From Bacteroidota bacterium (GTDB lineage Bacteria; Bacteroidota; Bacteroidia; Bacteroidales; F082): a stretch of 36,064 nucleotides of DNA. The position numbers and the translations under genes were made by a program. Numbering within the stretch: position 1 is the stretch's first letter; each line of letters starts with the position of its first letter. Shown here piece after piece: positions 10,190 through 19,437 of the stretch. Below the pieces are notes generated by a model that saw nothing but the letters and a program-made list of their open reading frames with translations, was not told where the DNA came from and did not search any database. Where the stretch lies: the NCBI GenBank assembly GCA_016845175.1, contig JAERTD010000087.1, positions 1-36,064 on the forward strand. The letters run 5' to 3'.

Positions 10190-10684
10190 ATGTCACTGAT
10201 TAACCCTGGATTTGGTCTTGTTATTTGGATGACGATTGCCTTTGGTATCGTACTTTTTGTACTCGCCAAGTATGCATGGAAACCCATTATGAGTGCCCTG
10301 AAAGAGCGTGAAGCTTCCATCGAGGAATCTCTTCAAGCTGCTGAAAAAGCAAGGGAAGCCATGCAAGACCTCAAACTGGACAATGAGAAACTGCTGAGAG
10401 AGGCCAAAGATGAAAGAGATGCCCTTCTCAAAGAAGCCAGGAATATCAAAGAATCCATTATTGAAGAGGCCAAGGAGAAAGCAAATACCGAAGCCTCCAA
10501 TATTATCGATAGTGCCAAGGAACGTATCGAGCACGAGAAAAATGCAGCCGTTGTTGAAATAAAAAACCTGATCGCCCAGAATGCCATCGCCATAGCTGAA
10601 AAAGTATTGCGTGATGAACTGAAGGATAAAAAAGATCAGATGGACTATATCAACAAGCTGTTGAAAGAAACCAGCCTAAACTAA
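10190..10684 (+). CDS. atpF: F0 ATP synthase subunit b
   Basis: Peripheral stalk subunit anchoring F1 to the membrane. 164 residues: one N-terminal membrane helix (about 8-26, FGLVIWMTIAFGIVLFVLAK), then a long charged helix rich in Ala, Glu, Lys and Arg that forms the right-handed coiled coil of the stalk. The family pattern WKPI at the helix boundary is present. It is ten bases before atpH. Confidence 0.96.
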   Translation: MSLINPGFGLVIWMTIAFGIVLFVLAKYAWKPIMSALKEREASIEESLQAAEKAREAMQDLKLDNEKLLREAKDERDALLKEARNIKESIIEEAKEKANTEASNIIDSAKERIEHEKNAAVVEIKNLIAQNAIAIAEKVLRDELKDKKDQMDYINKLLKETSLN

Positions 10685-10693
10685 AAAGCAACC

Positions 10694-11251
10694 ATGAGAG
10701 TAAACTTACTGGCAAAACGTTATGCTCAAGCCTTGTTTGACCTGTCTCTGGAATTAAAAATTCTGGATAAGGTTCAAAAGGACATGATTCTTATTGATGA
10801 GGTTTTGGAGGAGAACAGAGAGCTTAGAAAAGTCCTTGCCAATCCTGTACTTGATGGTTGGAAGAAAATCAAAGTTTTCAATGCTCTTTTTGAAGATAAA
10901 CTGGAAGAGCTTACCATTAGGTTTCTTCAATTGATTACCAGAAAAGGACGCGAGAAATATATCCCTTTTGTATGTAAATCCTTTAACGAGATTTACAGGG
11001 AACATAACAATATTATAGGCGTACAGATTACCACAGCAACAGCCATTGATGCTGCCATCCGCAAGGATATTCTGGGGAAACTCAGCAGGGCATCCAATAA
11101 AACTGTGGAAATGACTGAATTGCTGGATGATGATATTATCGGAGGTTTCATCGTTAATTACGAAGACTTCCAATACGATGCCAGTATTGCCAAACAATTG
11201 AAACGCCTGAATACGGAGTTTTCAAAGAATCTTTACATTAAAAAATACTAA
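10694..11251 (+). CDS. atpH: F1 ATP synthase subunit delta (OSCP)
   Basis: Connects the b-subunit stalk to the top of the alpha3beta3 head. 185 residues. The N-terminal helical domain begins LAKRYAQALFDLS, the family signature. The C-terminal part carries the conserved DDDIIGGFIVNYEDFQYDASI segment, seen as DIIGGFIV followed by DASI. 21 bases separate it from atpA. Confidence 0.95.
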   Translation: MRVNLLAKRYAQALFDLSLELKILDKVQKDMILIDEVLEENRELRKVLANPVLDGWKKIKVFNALFEDKLEELTIRFLQLITRKGREKYIPFVCKSFNEIYREHNNIIGVQITTATAIDAAIRKDILGKLSRASNKTVEMTELLDDDIIGGFIVNYEDFQYDASIAKQLKRLNTEFSKNLYIKKY

Positions 11252-11272
11252 CATAGAAAAATAGAAAATCAC

Positions 11273-12856
11273 ATGGCAGACATTAAACCAGCTGAAGTAT
11301 CAGCCATACTAAGACAGGAACTTGCAGGGTTTGAATCAGAAGCCGTTTTGGAAGAAATTGGTTCTGTATTGCAAATTGGTGACGGTATTGCACGTGTATA
11401 CGGCCTTTCAAATGCTGAAGCCGGCGAATTGGTTGAATTCGAGAAAACCGGTCTGATGGGTATCGTTCTGAACCTTGAAGAGGACAATGTTGGTGTCGTA
11501 TTGTTAGGCGAAACTGAAGACCTCAATGAAGGAGATAAGGTAAAGCGAACCGGACATATTGCCTCTTTGAAAGTTGGTGAAGGTATGTTGGGGCGTGTGG
11601 TTGACACTTTGGGTCAGCCCATCGATGGTAAAGGTGTTATTGAAGGTGAAACCTTTGAAATGCCGCTGGAAAGAAAAGCACCTGGTGTCATCTATCGCCA
11701 GCCGGTAAATGAGCCGCTGCAAACAGGTATAAAGCCCATTGATGCCATGATCCCTATCGGACGTGGCCAGCGTGAGTTGATCATTGGTGATCGTCAGACA
11801 GGTAAAACAGCCATTGCCATTGATACCATTATCAATCAAAAAGAATTTTACGAAAAAGGAGAACCTGTATATTGTATCTATGTAGCTACGGGTCAGAAAG
11901 GTTCTACTGTGGCCAATATCGTTAAGATTTTGGAAGACCACGGTGCCATGGCCTATACAGTTATTGTATCAGCTACTGCTTCTGATCCTGCTGCCATGCA
12001 GTTTTACTCTCCATTTGCTGGTGCTGCCATCGGTGAATATTTCCGTGATACAGGACGTCCGGCATTGGTTATTTATGATGACCTTTCCAAACAGGCTGTA
12101 GCCTACCGTGAGGTATCACTCTTGCTGCGTCGTCCACCGGGTCGTGAAGCTTATCCCGGTGATGTGTTTTATCTACACTCAAGATTGTTGGAGCGTGCCG
12201 CTAAAGTTGTGGAAGCCGATGCCATTGCCAAAAACATGAATGACCTACCGGAAAGCCTAAAAGATAAGGTAAAAGGTGGGGGTTCACTTACAGCATTGCC
12301 GATTATCGAAACACAGGCCGGTGACGTTTCCGCCTATATCCCAACCAACGTAATTTCCATTACTGATGGTCAGATTTTCCTTGAAAGTAACCTCTTTAAC
12401 GCCGGTATTCGCCCGGCGATTAATGTGGGTATCTCCGTATCAAGGGTAGGAGGTAATGCACAGATCAAATCCATGAAAAAAGTGGCCGGTACTCTTAAAC
12501 TGGACCAGGCACAGTTTCGTGAGCTGGAAGCCTTTTCAAAATTTGGCTCCGACCTTGATGCTGCCACCATGGCCGTATTGGAAAAAGGTAGAAGGAATGT
12601 TGAAATTTTGAAACAACCACAATACACACCTATGCGTGTGGAACATCAGGTAGCCATCATTTATTGCGGCACCTTTAATCTGCTGAAGGATGTACCTGTG
12701 AAGTCAATCATAGATTTTGAAACAGAATTTTTACACCACCTCGACACACACCATGCCGACACCTTGCAATTGCTGGGAGCAGGCAAATTAACTGACGAGG
12801 CCATTGACGTATTGAAAAAAGCTGCCGCTGATGTGGCACATAAATACAAAGCTTAA
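11273..12856 (+). CDS. atpA: F1 ATP synthase subunit alpha
   Basis: Non-catalytic nucleotide-binding subunit of the F1 hexamer. 527 residues. Walker A GDRQTGKT is at 172-179, and the [16 protein letters not shown] segment contains Walker B. The signature [14 protein letters not shown] is present toward the C-terminus. The N-terminus [12 protein letters not shown] is the part that contacts delta. Length and order are normal for the family. Confidence 0.99.
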   Translation: MADIKPAEVSAILRQELAGFESEAVLEEIGSVLQIGDGIARVYGLSNAEAGELVEFEKTGLMGIVLNLEEDNVGVVLLGETEDLNEGDKVKRTGHIASLKVGEGMLGRVVDTLGQPIDGKGVIEGETFEMPLERKAPGVIYRQPVNEPLQTGIKPIDAMIPIGRGQRELIIGDRQTGKTAIAIDTIINQKEFYEKGEPVYCIYVATGQKGSTVANIVKILEDHGAMAYTVIVSATASDPAAMQFYSPFAGAAIGEYFRDTGRPALVIYDDLSKQAVAYREVSLLLRRPPGREAYPGDVFYLHSRLLERAAKVVEADAIAKNMNDLPESLKDKVKGGGSLTALPIIETQAGDVSAYIPTNVISITDGQIFLESNLFNAGIRPAINVGISVSRVGGNAQIKSMKKVAGTLKLDQAQFRELEAFSKFGSDLDAATMAVLEKGRRNVEILKQPQYTPMRVEHQVAIIYCGTFNLLKDVPVKSIIDFETEFLHHLDTHHADTLQLLGAGKLTDEAIDVLKKAAADVAHKYKA

Positions 12857-12870
12857 ATTATAAATCGAAT

Positions 12871-13752
12871 ATGCCAAGTTTAAAGGAAGTTCGTGTTAGA
12901 ATTGCATCTGTAAAATCAACCAGACAGATTACCAGCGCCATGAAAATGGTGGCTGCGTCCAAGTTGAGAAGAGCACAGAATGCCATTATGACCATGAGGC
13001 CTTATGCTGCCAAGCTGCAGGAAATTATGCAGAACCTAAGCGGTAGTCTTGATGGTTCAGATGAGGGCATTTTTGGTCAGGACAGAGGAGACAATAAGGT
13101 ATTACTCATACCCATAACCTCCAACCGTGGTCTTTGTGGTGCATTTAATGCAAATGTAATTAAGGAAACCAACCATCTGCTGGAAGGCACTTACGCCAAT
13201 CAGTATAAAGCAGGAAATGTGGATTTCATGTGTATTGGTAAAAAAAGCGCCGATGCATTTAAAAAGGATGGTTATAATGTGGTGGCCACTCATATTGATA
13301 TTTTCAACGATTTGAGTTTCGAAGCCGTCGTCGAGATAGCAGAATCCCTTATGGCTGATTTTGCGGCCAAGAAATATGATAAAATCATTTTGGTCTACAA
13401 TCAGTTCAAAAATGCTGCTGTTCAGATTCTTCAGACAGAGCAGTTCTTACCTGTGGTTCCGGAAGAAACTGAGAGTGAAGACGGTAATGTGGCCAATTAT
13501 ATTTTTGAGCCCAATAAGGAAGATATCCTGGAGGCCTTGGTACCTAAATCCATTAAAGTTACTTTGTACAAAGCTTTGCTGGATAGCTTTGCAGCGGAAC
13601 ATGGTGCCCGTATGACCGCCATGCATAAGGCAACTGAAAATGCCGATGAACTGGTTAAAGAGCTTAACCTTACCTATAATAAAGCCAGACAGGCTGCCAT
13701 TACCAAGGAAATCCTTGAAATTGTTGGTGGTGCTGAAGCTTTAAAAGGATAA
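12871..13752 (+). CDS. atpG: F1 ATP synthase subunit gamma
   Basis: Rotor shaft turning inside the alpha3beta3 head. 293 residues. The N-terminal helix SLKEVRVRIASVKSTRQIT and the C-terminal helix with ALLDSFAAEHGARMTAMHKA form the antiparallel coiled coil. The Rossmann-like middle begins with SNRGLCGAFNANV. Last gene of the BEFHAG unit, closed by a strong terminator. Confidence 0.98.
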   Translation: MPSLKEVRVRIASVKSTRQITSAMKMVAASKLRRAQNAIMTMRPYAAKLQEIMQNLSGSLDGSDEGIFGQDRGDNKVLLIPITSNRGLCGAFNANVIKETNHLLEGTYANQYKAGNVDFMCIGKKSADAFKKDGYNVVATHIDIFNDLSFEAVVEIAESLMADFAAKKYDKIILVYNQFKNAAVQILQTEQFLPVVPEETESEDGNVANYIFEPNKEDILEALVPKSIKVTLYKALLDSFAAEHGARMTAMHKATENADELVKELNLTYNKARQAAITKEILEIVGGAEALKG

Positions 13753-13773
13753 AAAGAATATCAGAAATAATAA

Positions 13774-13809
13774 AAAGTGCCTTACTGCAAAGTAGGGCAC
13801 TTTTTTTTT
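13774..13809 (+). terminator. Terminator of atpBEFHAG
   Basis: AGTGCCTTACT / AGTAGGGCACT, an 11-bp stem with one G-U pair and a GCAA loop, followed by nine T. Confidence 0.93.
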
Positions 13810-13849
13810 GGACAAATACTATCTTTAACCATCCTTAAATATGCTGAAC

Positions 13850-14605
13850 ATGAAAAATAATCATGCCTTAATAACAGGAGGTTCCCGTGGTCTGGGTAGG
13901 GCCATTGCACTAAAGTTTGCAAGTGAGGGAATGGATATTGGAATTATTGGTCGCGACCGATCGGGTTTGGAAGAGACTAAACTGCTGGTGGAAAAACATG
14001 GTCAGCAATGTCATATCATACAGGCTGATCTTAGTTTAATGGACGAGGTGCAAAGGGCTTCTGAAGAGGCTTTGGCTATAAGTGATACATGGTCGGTTTT
14101 GGTTAACAATGCCGGTGTAGCCAAGCAGCAAAGTCTACGGGAGATGCCTTTGGCGGATTGGGAGCTGATTCACAATGTAAATATTAAGGCTGTGTTCCTG
14201 TTGTCAAGAAATATAGTAGAATGTATGATTGCCCAAAAGAGAGGAAAAGTTGTCAATATTTCATCACTGGGAGCCTTCTTTGGCACCCATGGCCTGGGGG
14301 CTTATGGTGCTTCCAAAGCTGCCTTAAACCAGCTGACACGAACCATGGCCGTAGAATGGGGCCCTCATAATATACAGGTGAATGCCATTTGCCCAACGGT
14401 GGTCATGACCGATATGGGAAAATCCATATGGGAAAAACCTGAGAATGATGGCATGAGAAAAACCTTTCTGGATAGAATTCCGGCAGGTAAGTTTGGTGAA
14501 CCTGAAGATGTTGCTGAGTTGGCGTGGTTTATGGCAAGCCCGGCTTCAAACTATCTAAATGGCGTTTCCATTCCTTTGGATGGAGGTAAGACGGTAAAGC
14601 CATAA
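13850..14605 (+). CDS. SDR-family oxidoreductase
   Basis: Classical short-chain dehydrogenase/reductase, about 251 residues from the ATG at 13850 (an ATG at 13841 would add three). Cofactor-binding motif TGGSRGLG near the N-terminus, then NNAG, an active-site Ser in VVNISSLGAF, and YGASK with the catalytic Tyr and Lys. The PTVVMTDM loop and the C-terminal LDGG are also standard. The GSRGLGRA stretch followed by GRD suggests NADP(H) use. Closest in pattern to 3-oxoacyl-ACP reductase or gluconate 5-dehydrogenase types; the substrate cannot be decided. It stands alone between atpG and ferritin, so context gives no help. Confidence 0.88.
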   Translation: MKNNHALITGGSRGLGRAIALKFASEGMDIGIIGRDRSGLEETKLLVEKHGQQCHIIQADLSLMDEVQRASEEALAISDTWSVLVNNAGVAKQQSLREMPLADWELIHNVNIKAVFLLSRNIVECMIAQKRGKVVNISSLGAFFGTHGLGAYGASKAALNQLTRTMAVEWGPHNIQVNAICPTVVMTDMGKSIWEKPENDGMRKTFLDRIPAGKFGEPEDVAELAWFMASPASNYLNGVSIPLDGGKTVKP

Positions 14606-14609
14606 TTTT

Positions 14610-14618
14610 TACCTTTGT
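14610..14618 (+). promoter_or_regulatory. Candidate -7 element for the ferritin gene
   Basis: TACCTTTGT fits TAnnTTTGY, 26 bases before the ferritin ATG and just after the SDR stop. Confidence 0.6.
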
Positions 14619-14643
14619 TGAAAATTCTTTAAAGCAATATATC

Positions 14644-15156
14644 ATGATCAATCCTACAGTTCAAACAGCCATAAATGAGCAAATAAGAAAAGAAGAATAT
14701 TCCTCACGTTTATATCTGGCTATGGCCATCTGGAGTGAAGTAAACGGATTCCCAGGTGCTGCAGCATTCCTTTATGAACATGCCGATGAAGAGCGTATGC
14801 ATATGCTCAAACTGGTTCATTATGTTAACGACCGTGGTGGTAACGCTTCCTTACTGGAAGTTGATGTTCCTCCCATGCAGTTCGAAAGCCTTATGGAAGT
14901 TTTCACAGAGATAAAGAATCATGAGGAGTATATTACTCAATCGATAAATGAGCTTTATGAAGTTTCCATGAATGAAAAGGATTATTTAACAGCCAATTTT
15001 CTGCAGTGGTATATCAATGAACAGGTGGAAGAAGAAAGTCTTTTCAATACCATTCTTGACAAAATCAAATTGGTAGGAATGGATAAAGCCGGCATGTTCC
15101 ACATTGATAAAGAACTGGAAGCCATGGCAGCGGCAACCCCTGCATCTGAAGCTTAG
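14644..15156 (+). CDS. ftnA: Non-haem ferritin
   Basis: Iron-storage protein of the 24-mer FtnA type that oxidises Fe(II) and stores the ferric core in the cytoplasm. 170 residues in a four-helix bundle. Ferroxidase ligands visible are E17 (in KEEYSSRLYLAM), E50 and H53 (in ADEERMHM), then Glu residues in EIKNHEEYITQ and the QWYINEQVEEE stretch. A conserved Met for haem binding in bacterioferritins is not evident, so FtnA type is preferred. Convergent with the DUF3109 gene, with ten bases between them. Confidence 0.94.
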   Translation: MINPTVQTAINEQIRKEEYSSRLYLAMAIWSEVNGFPGAAAFLYEHADEERMHMLKLVHYVNDRGGNASLLEVDVPPMQFESLMEVFTEIKNHEEYITQSINELYEVSMNEKDYLTANFLQWYINEQVEEESLFNTILDKIKLVGMDKAGMFHIDKELEAMAAATPASEA

Positions 15157-15166
15157 TAAAGATTCT

Positions 15167-15754
15167 TTATTCTTGAATATGACTGCTTCCTGGTAGGTCA
15201 GCCTTCATGGCAATGACCAGTTTTTCGTACCATTTTTCTCCAAATTTCCTAATGAGTGGTGTTTTCAGGTAGGAAAATAATGGATCCCCTTCGGTAGCGC
15301 CTTTAATAAGTGCCGGTGCACAAACATGCCATTTATGGTAATTGATGGCTTCGTATTCACCTACCTTGCTTAAACGAATGGGGTATAAGTGGCAGGAGAT
15401 GGGTTTCTGGTATTTGATTTTCCCTTCGAGGTAGGCTTTTTCAATGGCACAAAAACTAATGCCGTTCTCAAAATAAACGAAGGCACATTCAGCATTGTTT
15501 ACCAAAGGGGTAACATAGGCCCCATCTACATCATATTCGAAAACACCTGATCGCTCCACTGCCTCAATACCCCTTTCATTCATATAAGGACGGATTTCAT
15601 CCAAATAATCTTCGATGATAGATATCTCTTTTTCTTCCAGCGGGGCTCCGGCATCACCATCCACGCAACAATCACCTCTGCATACGTGAAGATTACAGGC
15701 AAAATAAGTGTCTTTTAAATCATCCGACACCAGAATATCGTCTATCAATAGCAT
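15167..15754 (-). CDS. DUF3109 family Cys-rich protein
   Basis: About 195 residues from the ATG at 15754, giving MLLIDDILVSDDL as in family members; an ATG at 15781 would add nine. Conserved cysteines lie in ACNLHVCRGDCC, then single Cys in NAECAFVY, ISFCAIE, ISCHLYPIR and HVCAPA. This resembles the YkgJ/UPF0153-type metal-binding layout. HLYPIR is a family hallmark. The biochemical function is unknown; iron or zinc binding is likely from the Cys pattern. A promoter-like box sits only five bases upstream of the chosen start. Confidence 0.85.
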   Translation of the reverse strand: MLLIDDILVSDDLKDTYFACNLHVCRGDCCVDGDAGAPLEEKEISIIEDYLDEIRPYMNERGIEAVERSGVFEYDVDGAYVTPLVNNAECAFVYFENGISFCAIEKAYLEGKIKYQKPISCHLYPIRLSKVGEYEAINYHKWHVCAPALIKGATEGDPLFSYLKTPLIRKFGEKWYEKLVIAMKADLPGSSHIQE

Positions 15755-15758
15755 GGCG

Positions 15759-15767
15759 TCAAAAGTA
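15759..15767 (-). promoter_or_regulatory. Candidate -7 element for the DUF3109 gene
   Basis: On the minus strand TACTTTTGA fits TAnnTTTG except the last base, and lies almost against the ATG at 15754. If real, the mRNA would start at or next to the start codon. Confidence 0.35.
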
Positions 15768-15844
15768 CAAAGGAATCCCATGCCATTAGTATATGTGTTC
15801 TGCAGAGATGGGAAATAGGTCTGTATTTATCCATTAAAAATCCT

Positions 15845-15853
15845 TACTTTTGC
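15845..15853 (+). promoter_or_regulatory. Candidate -7 element for argF
   Basis: TACTTTTGC fits TAnnTTTGY, 54 bases before the argF ATG. No clear -33 box. Confidence 0.6.
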
Positions 15854-15906
15854 GCTGCTTTTTAGCGATTTAACTACTATTTATAAATATTTAAAATCAT
15901 ATTGCC

Positions 15907-16908
15907 ATGGGATTCAATGTTAGAAACCGGAATTTTTTGAAATTGTTGGATTTCACTCCTCAGGAAATCAAGTTTTTATTGGAGCTTTCTGCTGATCTTA
16001 AGAAAGCAAAATATGCAGGTACCGAGCAACCCAGGTTGAACGGAAAAAATATTGCCCTCATTTTTGAAAAGGCATCCACACGTACACGTTGTGCCTTTGA
16101 AGTAGCTGCCTATGATCAGGGAGCTAAGGTTACTTATTTGGGACCTACGGGTTCACAAATTGGGAAAAAAGAATCCATGAAAGATACTGCCCGTGTTTTG
16201 GGACGTATGTATGATGGTATCGAATACCGTGGTTTTGGGCAAGATGTGGTAGAAGAATTGGGTAAATATGCCAATGTTCCTGTTTGGAATGGACTAACCA
16301 ACGAATACCACCCCACACAAATTTTGGCTGACTTCCTTACTATGATGGAACATTCAGACAAGCCTTTACACCAGGTAGCCTTTGCCTATGCCGGTGATGC
16401 ACGTAACAATATGGGCAACTCGTTGATGGTTGGTGCAGCAAAAATGGGAATGGATTTCCGTGCTGTGGCACCTAAACAAATGTGGCCGGAAGAAGAATTG
16501 GTAGCTACTTGTCGTGAGATTGCCAAAGAAACCGGAGCCACCATTACCCTTACCGAAAATGTAGCTGAAGGTGTTAAAGGTGTTGACTTCCTATATACCG
16601 ATGTATGGGTATCCATGGGAGAAGCCGATGAAGTATGGAAAGATCGTATCGCCATGATGCTGCCTTATCAAGTGAATACCGATATGATGGAGAAAACAGG
16701 AAACCCTAAGGTAAAATTCCTCCATTGTTTGCCAGCCTTCCATAACCGTGAGACTACCATTGGAGAAGAGATTTATCAGAAATTTGGAGTAGAAGCCATG
16801 GAAGTAACCGACGATGTATTTGAATCGGATGCCTCCATCGTTTTTGACGAAGCTGAAAACAGGCTGCATACTATCAAAGCTGTGATGGTTGCTACTTTAG
16901 GAGCCTAA
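15907..16908 (+). CDS. argF: Ornithine carbamoyltransferase
   Basis: Transfers the carbamoyl group to L-ornithine to give L-citrulline, in arginine synthesis or, in reverse, the arginine deiminase pathway. 333 residues. Carbamoyl-phosphate motif STRTR is at 57-61, then HPTQ, the ornithine loop DVWVSMGE, and FLHCLPAFH. The sequence follows E. coli ArgI/ArgF closely along its whole length (for example [35 protein letters not shown]). This is notable because many Bacteroidota instead use an N-succinylornithine carbamoyltransferase; the SMG loop here favours free ornithine. No other arg genes are adjacent and a terminator follows, so it is monocistronic. Confidence 0.95.
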   Translation: MGFNVRNRNFLKLLDFTPQEIKFLLELSADLKKAKYAGTEQPRLNGKNIALIFEKASTRTRCAFEVAAYDQGAKVTYLGPTGSQIGKKESMKDTARVLGRMYDGIEYRGFGQDVVEELGKYANVPVWNGLTNEYHPTQILADFLTMMEHSDKPLHQVAFAYAGDARNNMGNSLMVGAAKMGMDFRAVAPKQMWPEEELVATCREIAKETGATITLTENVAEGVKGVDFLYTDVWVSMGEADEVWKDRIAMMLPYQVNTDMMEKTGNPKVKFLHCLPAFHNRETTIGEEIYQKFGVEAMEVTDDVFESDASIVFDEAENRLHTIKAVMVATLGA

Positions 16909-16923
16909 ACATATACTGATTGG

Positions 16924-16965
16924 GGAACAGCAATGGTCTTTTCTTAGGTCATTGCTGCTCCTTTT
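16924..16965 (+). terminator. Terminator of argF
   Basis: GGAACAGCAATG / CATTGCTGCTCC, 12-bp arms with one mismatch and a 14-base loop, then TTTT. Confidence 0.8.
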
Positions 16966-16991
16966 ATTGATTAACTAATACAATACTCAGG

Positions 16992-17201
16992 ATGGAAAAG
17001 AAGGAATACGTTTGTGCTAAATGTGGCAGCAGGCATTATGAGGCCGATGAAATGCGGGCCACCGGTGGCGCTTTTGCAAAAATTTTCGATGTGCAAAACA
17101 AGAAATTTACCATGATCAGCTGTACCCAATGTGGCTTCACCGAGTTGTACAAACGCTCCACCAGTACATTTGGAAATGTAATTGACTTTTTTACCAACTA
17201 A
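16992..17201 (+). CDS. Small zinc-ribbon protein (DUF2082-like)
   Basis: 69 residues. Two CxxC pairs, CAKCG at 8-12 and CTQCGF at 44-49, form a zinc ribbon. Between them is the family stretch ATGGAFAKIFDVQNKKF, and the C-terminus is ELYKRSTSTFGNVIDFF. This matches the predicted nucleic-acid-binding Zn-ribbon family (COG3478/DUF2082). The role is unknown. It ends 38 bases before the glyS start, so it may share the glyS transcript. Confidence 0.82.
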   Translation: MEKKEYVCAKCGSRHYEADEMRATGGAFAKIFDVQNKKFTMISCTQCGFTELYKRSTSTFGNVIDFFTN

Positions 17202-17239
17202 TATCCGGGCTATCAATGCCCAATCATAAAATACAACAG

Positions 17240-18760
17240 ATGGCTACCAACGAAGACTTACTCAAGAAAATAATTGCCCATGCTAAGGAATATGGATTTG
17301 TATTTCAATCCAGTGAAATATATGATGGGCTGAGTGCAGTATATGATTATGCACAGAATGGAGCGGAGCTTAAAAAGAATATCCGCGATTATTGGTGGAA
17401 AGCCATGGTTCAGATGCATGAGAATATTGTGGGAATTGATTCTGCCATTTTTATGCACCCTACTGTGTGGAAAGCCTCCGGCCATGTGGATGCCTTTAAT
17501 GATCCCATGATTGATAATAAGGATTCGAAAAAACGCTACCGTGCCGATGTGTTGGTTGAGGATTTTCTGGCGAAGATAGAGGCTAAGATTACAAAAGAAG
17601 TAACAAAGGCACAGAAACGCTTTGGTGATAGTTTTGATGAAAAACAATTCAGAGAAACCAACCCAAGAGTACTGGCCAATGTGAAGAAGATGGATGATAT
17701 CAAAGAACGTTTGTATCCTGCTATGGATAACAACGATATGGATGCCATCAAAGCTTTGATTGAAGATTTGGGCATTGCATGTCCCATGTCGGGTTCCAGA
17801 AACTGGACTGAAGTACGTCAGTTTAACCTGATGTTCAATACCCAAATGGGTTCAACAGCTGAAGGAGCCACTGAAATATTTTTACGTCCGGAAACTGCAC
17901 AGGGAATCTTTGTTAACTACCTCAACGTCCAAAAAACAGGACGAATGAAAATACCATTTGGTATTGCGCAAACCGGAAAAGCCTTTAGAAATGAGATTGT
18001 AGCCAGACAGTTTATTTTCCGTATGCGTGAATTTGAGCAGATGGAAATGCAGTTTTTTGTGCGTCCAGGAGAAGAGATGAAATGGTATGAATACTGGAAG
18101 GAACAGCGCATGCAATGGCATCAAAGCCTTGGAATCCCCATTGAGAAATTCCGTTTCCATGATCATGATAAACTGGCCCATTACGCCAATGCCGCAGCAG
18201 ATATAGAATTTGAATTCCCCATGGGATTCAAAGAACTGGAAGGAATTCATTCACGTACTGACTTTGATTTGGGTGCACATGAGGAGTTTTCAGGAAAGAA
18301 ACTTCGGTACCATGATCCAGAACTCAATGAAAGCTATGTCCCTTATGTGGTTGAGACTTCCATTGGCCTCGACCGGATGTTTCTTGCAGTAATGAGCCAT
18401 GCCTATAACGAAGAAAAATTGGAAGGTGGCAACTCACGTGTGGTGATGAAGCTTCCTCCAAAACTGGCTCCGTATAAAGTGGCTGTTTTCCCATTGACTA
18501 AAAAAGATGGGCTGCCTGAGAAAGCCAGAGAAATTATGGATGGCTTGAAGATGGATTATATGTGTTTTTACGAAGAGAAAGACACCATTGGTAAGCGTTA
18601 CCGCCGTCATGATGCCATTGGAACACCTTACTGTGTGACTGTGGACCATCAAACCCTGGAAGATAATACCGTTACCATTCGCGAGCGTGATAGCATGACA
18701 CAGGAACGGGTGGCCATAGATAAGGTATCGGGTATTGTAGCCGAGCGCCTGAAAAGCTAG
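17240..18760 (+). CDS. glyS: Glycyl-tRNA synthetase (alpha2 type)
   Basis: Class II synthetase charging tRNA-Gly, homodimeric single-chain form. The start at 17240 gives MATNEDLLKKII and 506 residues, matching family N-termini; an in-frame ATG at 17216 would add eight. Signature stretches are SSEIYDGLSAVYDY near the N-terminus, LRPETAQGIFVNY and RNEIVARQFIFRMREFEQME (motif 2). The motif 3 region is VVETSIGLDRMFL, followed by the anticodon-binding domain. Convergent with pth, with eleven bases between the stops. Confidence 0.97.
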   Translation: MATNEDLLKKIIAHAKEYGFVFQSSEIYDGLSAVYDYAQNGAELKKNIRDYWWKAMVQMHENIVGIDSAIFMHPTVWKASGHVDAFNDPMIDNKDSKKRYRADVLVEDFLAKIEAKITKEVTKAQKRFGDSFDEKQFRETNPRVLANVKKMDDIKERLYPAMDNNDMDAIKALIEDLGIACPMSGSRNWTEVRQFNLMFNTQMGSTAEGATEIFLRPETAQGIFVNYLNVQKTGRMKIPFGIAQTGKAFRNEIVARQFIFRMREFEQMEMQFFVRPGEEMKWYEYWKEQRMQWHQSLGIPIEKFRFHDHDKLAHYANAAADIEFEFPMGFKELEGIHSRTDFDLGAHEEFSGKKLRYHDPELNESYVPYVVETSIGLDRMFLAVMSHAYNEEKLEGGNSRVVMKLPPKLAPYKVAVFPLTKKDGLPEKAREIMDGLKMDYMCFYEEKDTIGKRYRRHDAIGTPYCVTVDHQTLEDNTVTIRERDSMTQERVAIDKVSGIVAERLKS

Positions 18761-18771
18761 TTTACTGAAGT

Positions 18772-19335
18772 TTATTTGTTGTTGAATTGGGTCATGGTGA
18801 GCCCAATTCCGATGGTGGTGAAGCTTTTGACCATATCGACTGCTTTATGGACCCTGGGAATCATAATTTCCTCTTCCTTTTTAGTCCACTGACCCAATAC
18901 AAAATCCGATTGATAACCTCTGGCGAAATCATCTCCGATACCTACTCGAAGTCTGGGAAATACGGAGGTGTTTAGCTTGATAATGGTATCTGTTAAACCA
19001 TTATGACCCGCATCACCACCTTTGGCCTTCATGCGCAAAGTTCCAAGAGGAATTGCAATGTCATCCAATACAAGCAAAAGTTTATCCATTGGGATTTTTT
19101 CCTTTTCAAGCCAATATTTAATGGCTTTCCCGCTGAGGTTCATATAAGTAGAAGGCTTGATAACCACCAAGGTTCGCCCCTTATGCTTGAGATGTGCCAC
19201 AGCAGCCAGCTTTTCCACTTTAAACTCACCTTTCAGGTCCCTGGCCAGGGCATCCCCAATTACAAATCCAATGTTGTGTCTTGTGTTGCGGTATTCGTCA
19301 CCAATGTTTCCCAGACAAGCGATTAAGTATTTCAA
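18772..19335 (-). CDS. pth: Peptidyl-tRNA hydrolase
   Basis: Cleaves peptidyl-tRNA released from stalled ribosomes. 187 residues. Substrate-binding Asn is in LGNIGDEY near residue 10 and catalytic His is in NTRHNIGF near 20. The LVLDDIAIPLG Asp and GGDAGHNGL Asn complete the site. Downstream of rplY on the same strand, with a strong terminator-like hairpin between, so much of the rplY transcript may stop before it. Confidence 0.96.
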   Translation of the reverse strand: MKYLIACLGNIGDEYRNTRHNIGFVIGDALARDLKGEFKVEKLAAVAHLKHKGRTLVVIKPSTYMNLSGKAIKYWLEKEKIPMDKLLLVLDDIAIPLGTLRMKAKGGDAGHNGLTDTIIKLNTSVFPRLRVGIGDDFARGYQSDFVLGQWTKKEEEIMIPRVHKAVDMVKSFTTIGIGLTMTQFNNK

Positions 19336-19374
19336 AACGATATTTTAATTAGCCATATAAACCAACCCAATGGT

Positions 19375-19419
19375 TGAAAAAAAATAAAGGGATAAAGTTA
19401 CACACTCTATCCCTTTATT
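19375..19419 (-). terminator. Terminator after rplY
   Basis: Minus-strand AATAAAGGGATA / TATCCCTTTATT, a perfect 12-bp stem with a 13-base loop, followed by a run of T (eight A on the plus strand at 19377-19384, partly shared with the stem). It lies between rplY and pth, so pth expression would need read-through or its own promoter. Confidence 0.9.
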
Positions 19420-19437
19420 AAAACTTTTGAAAGGAGT

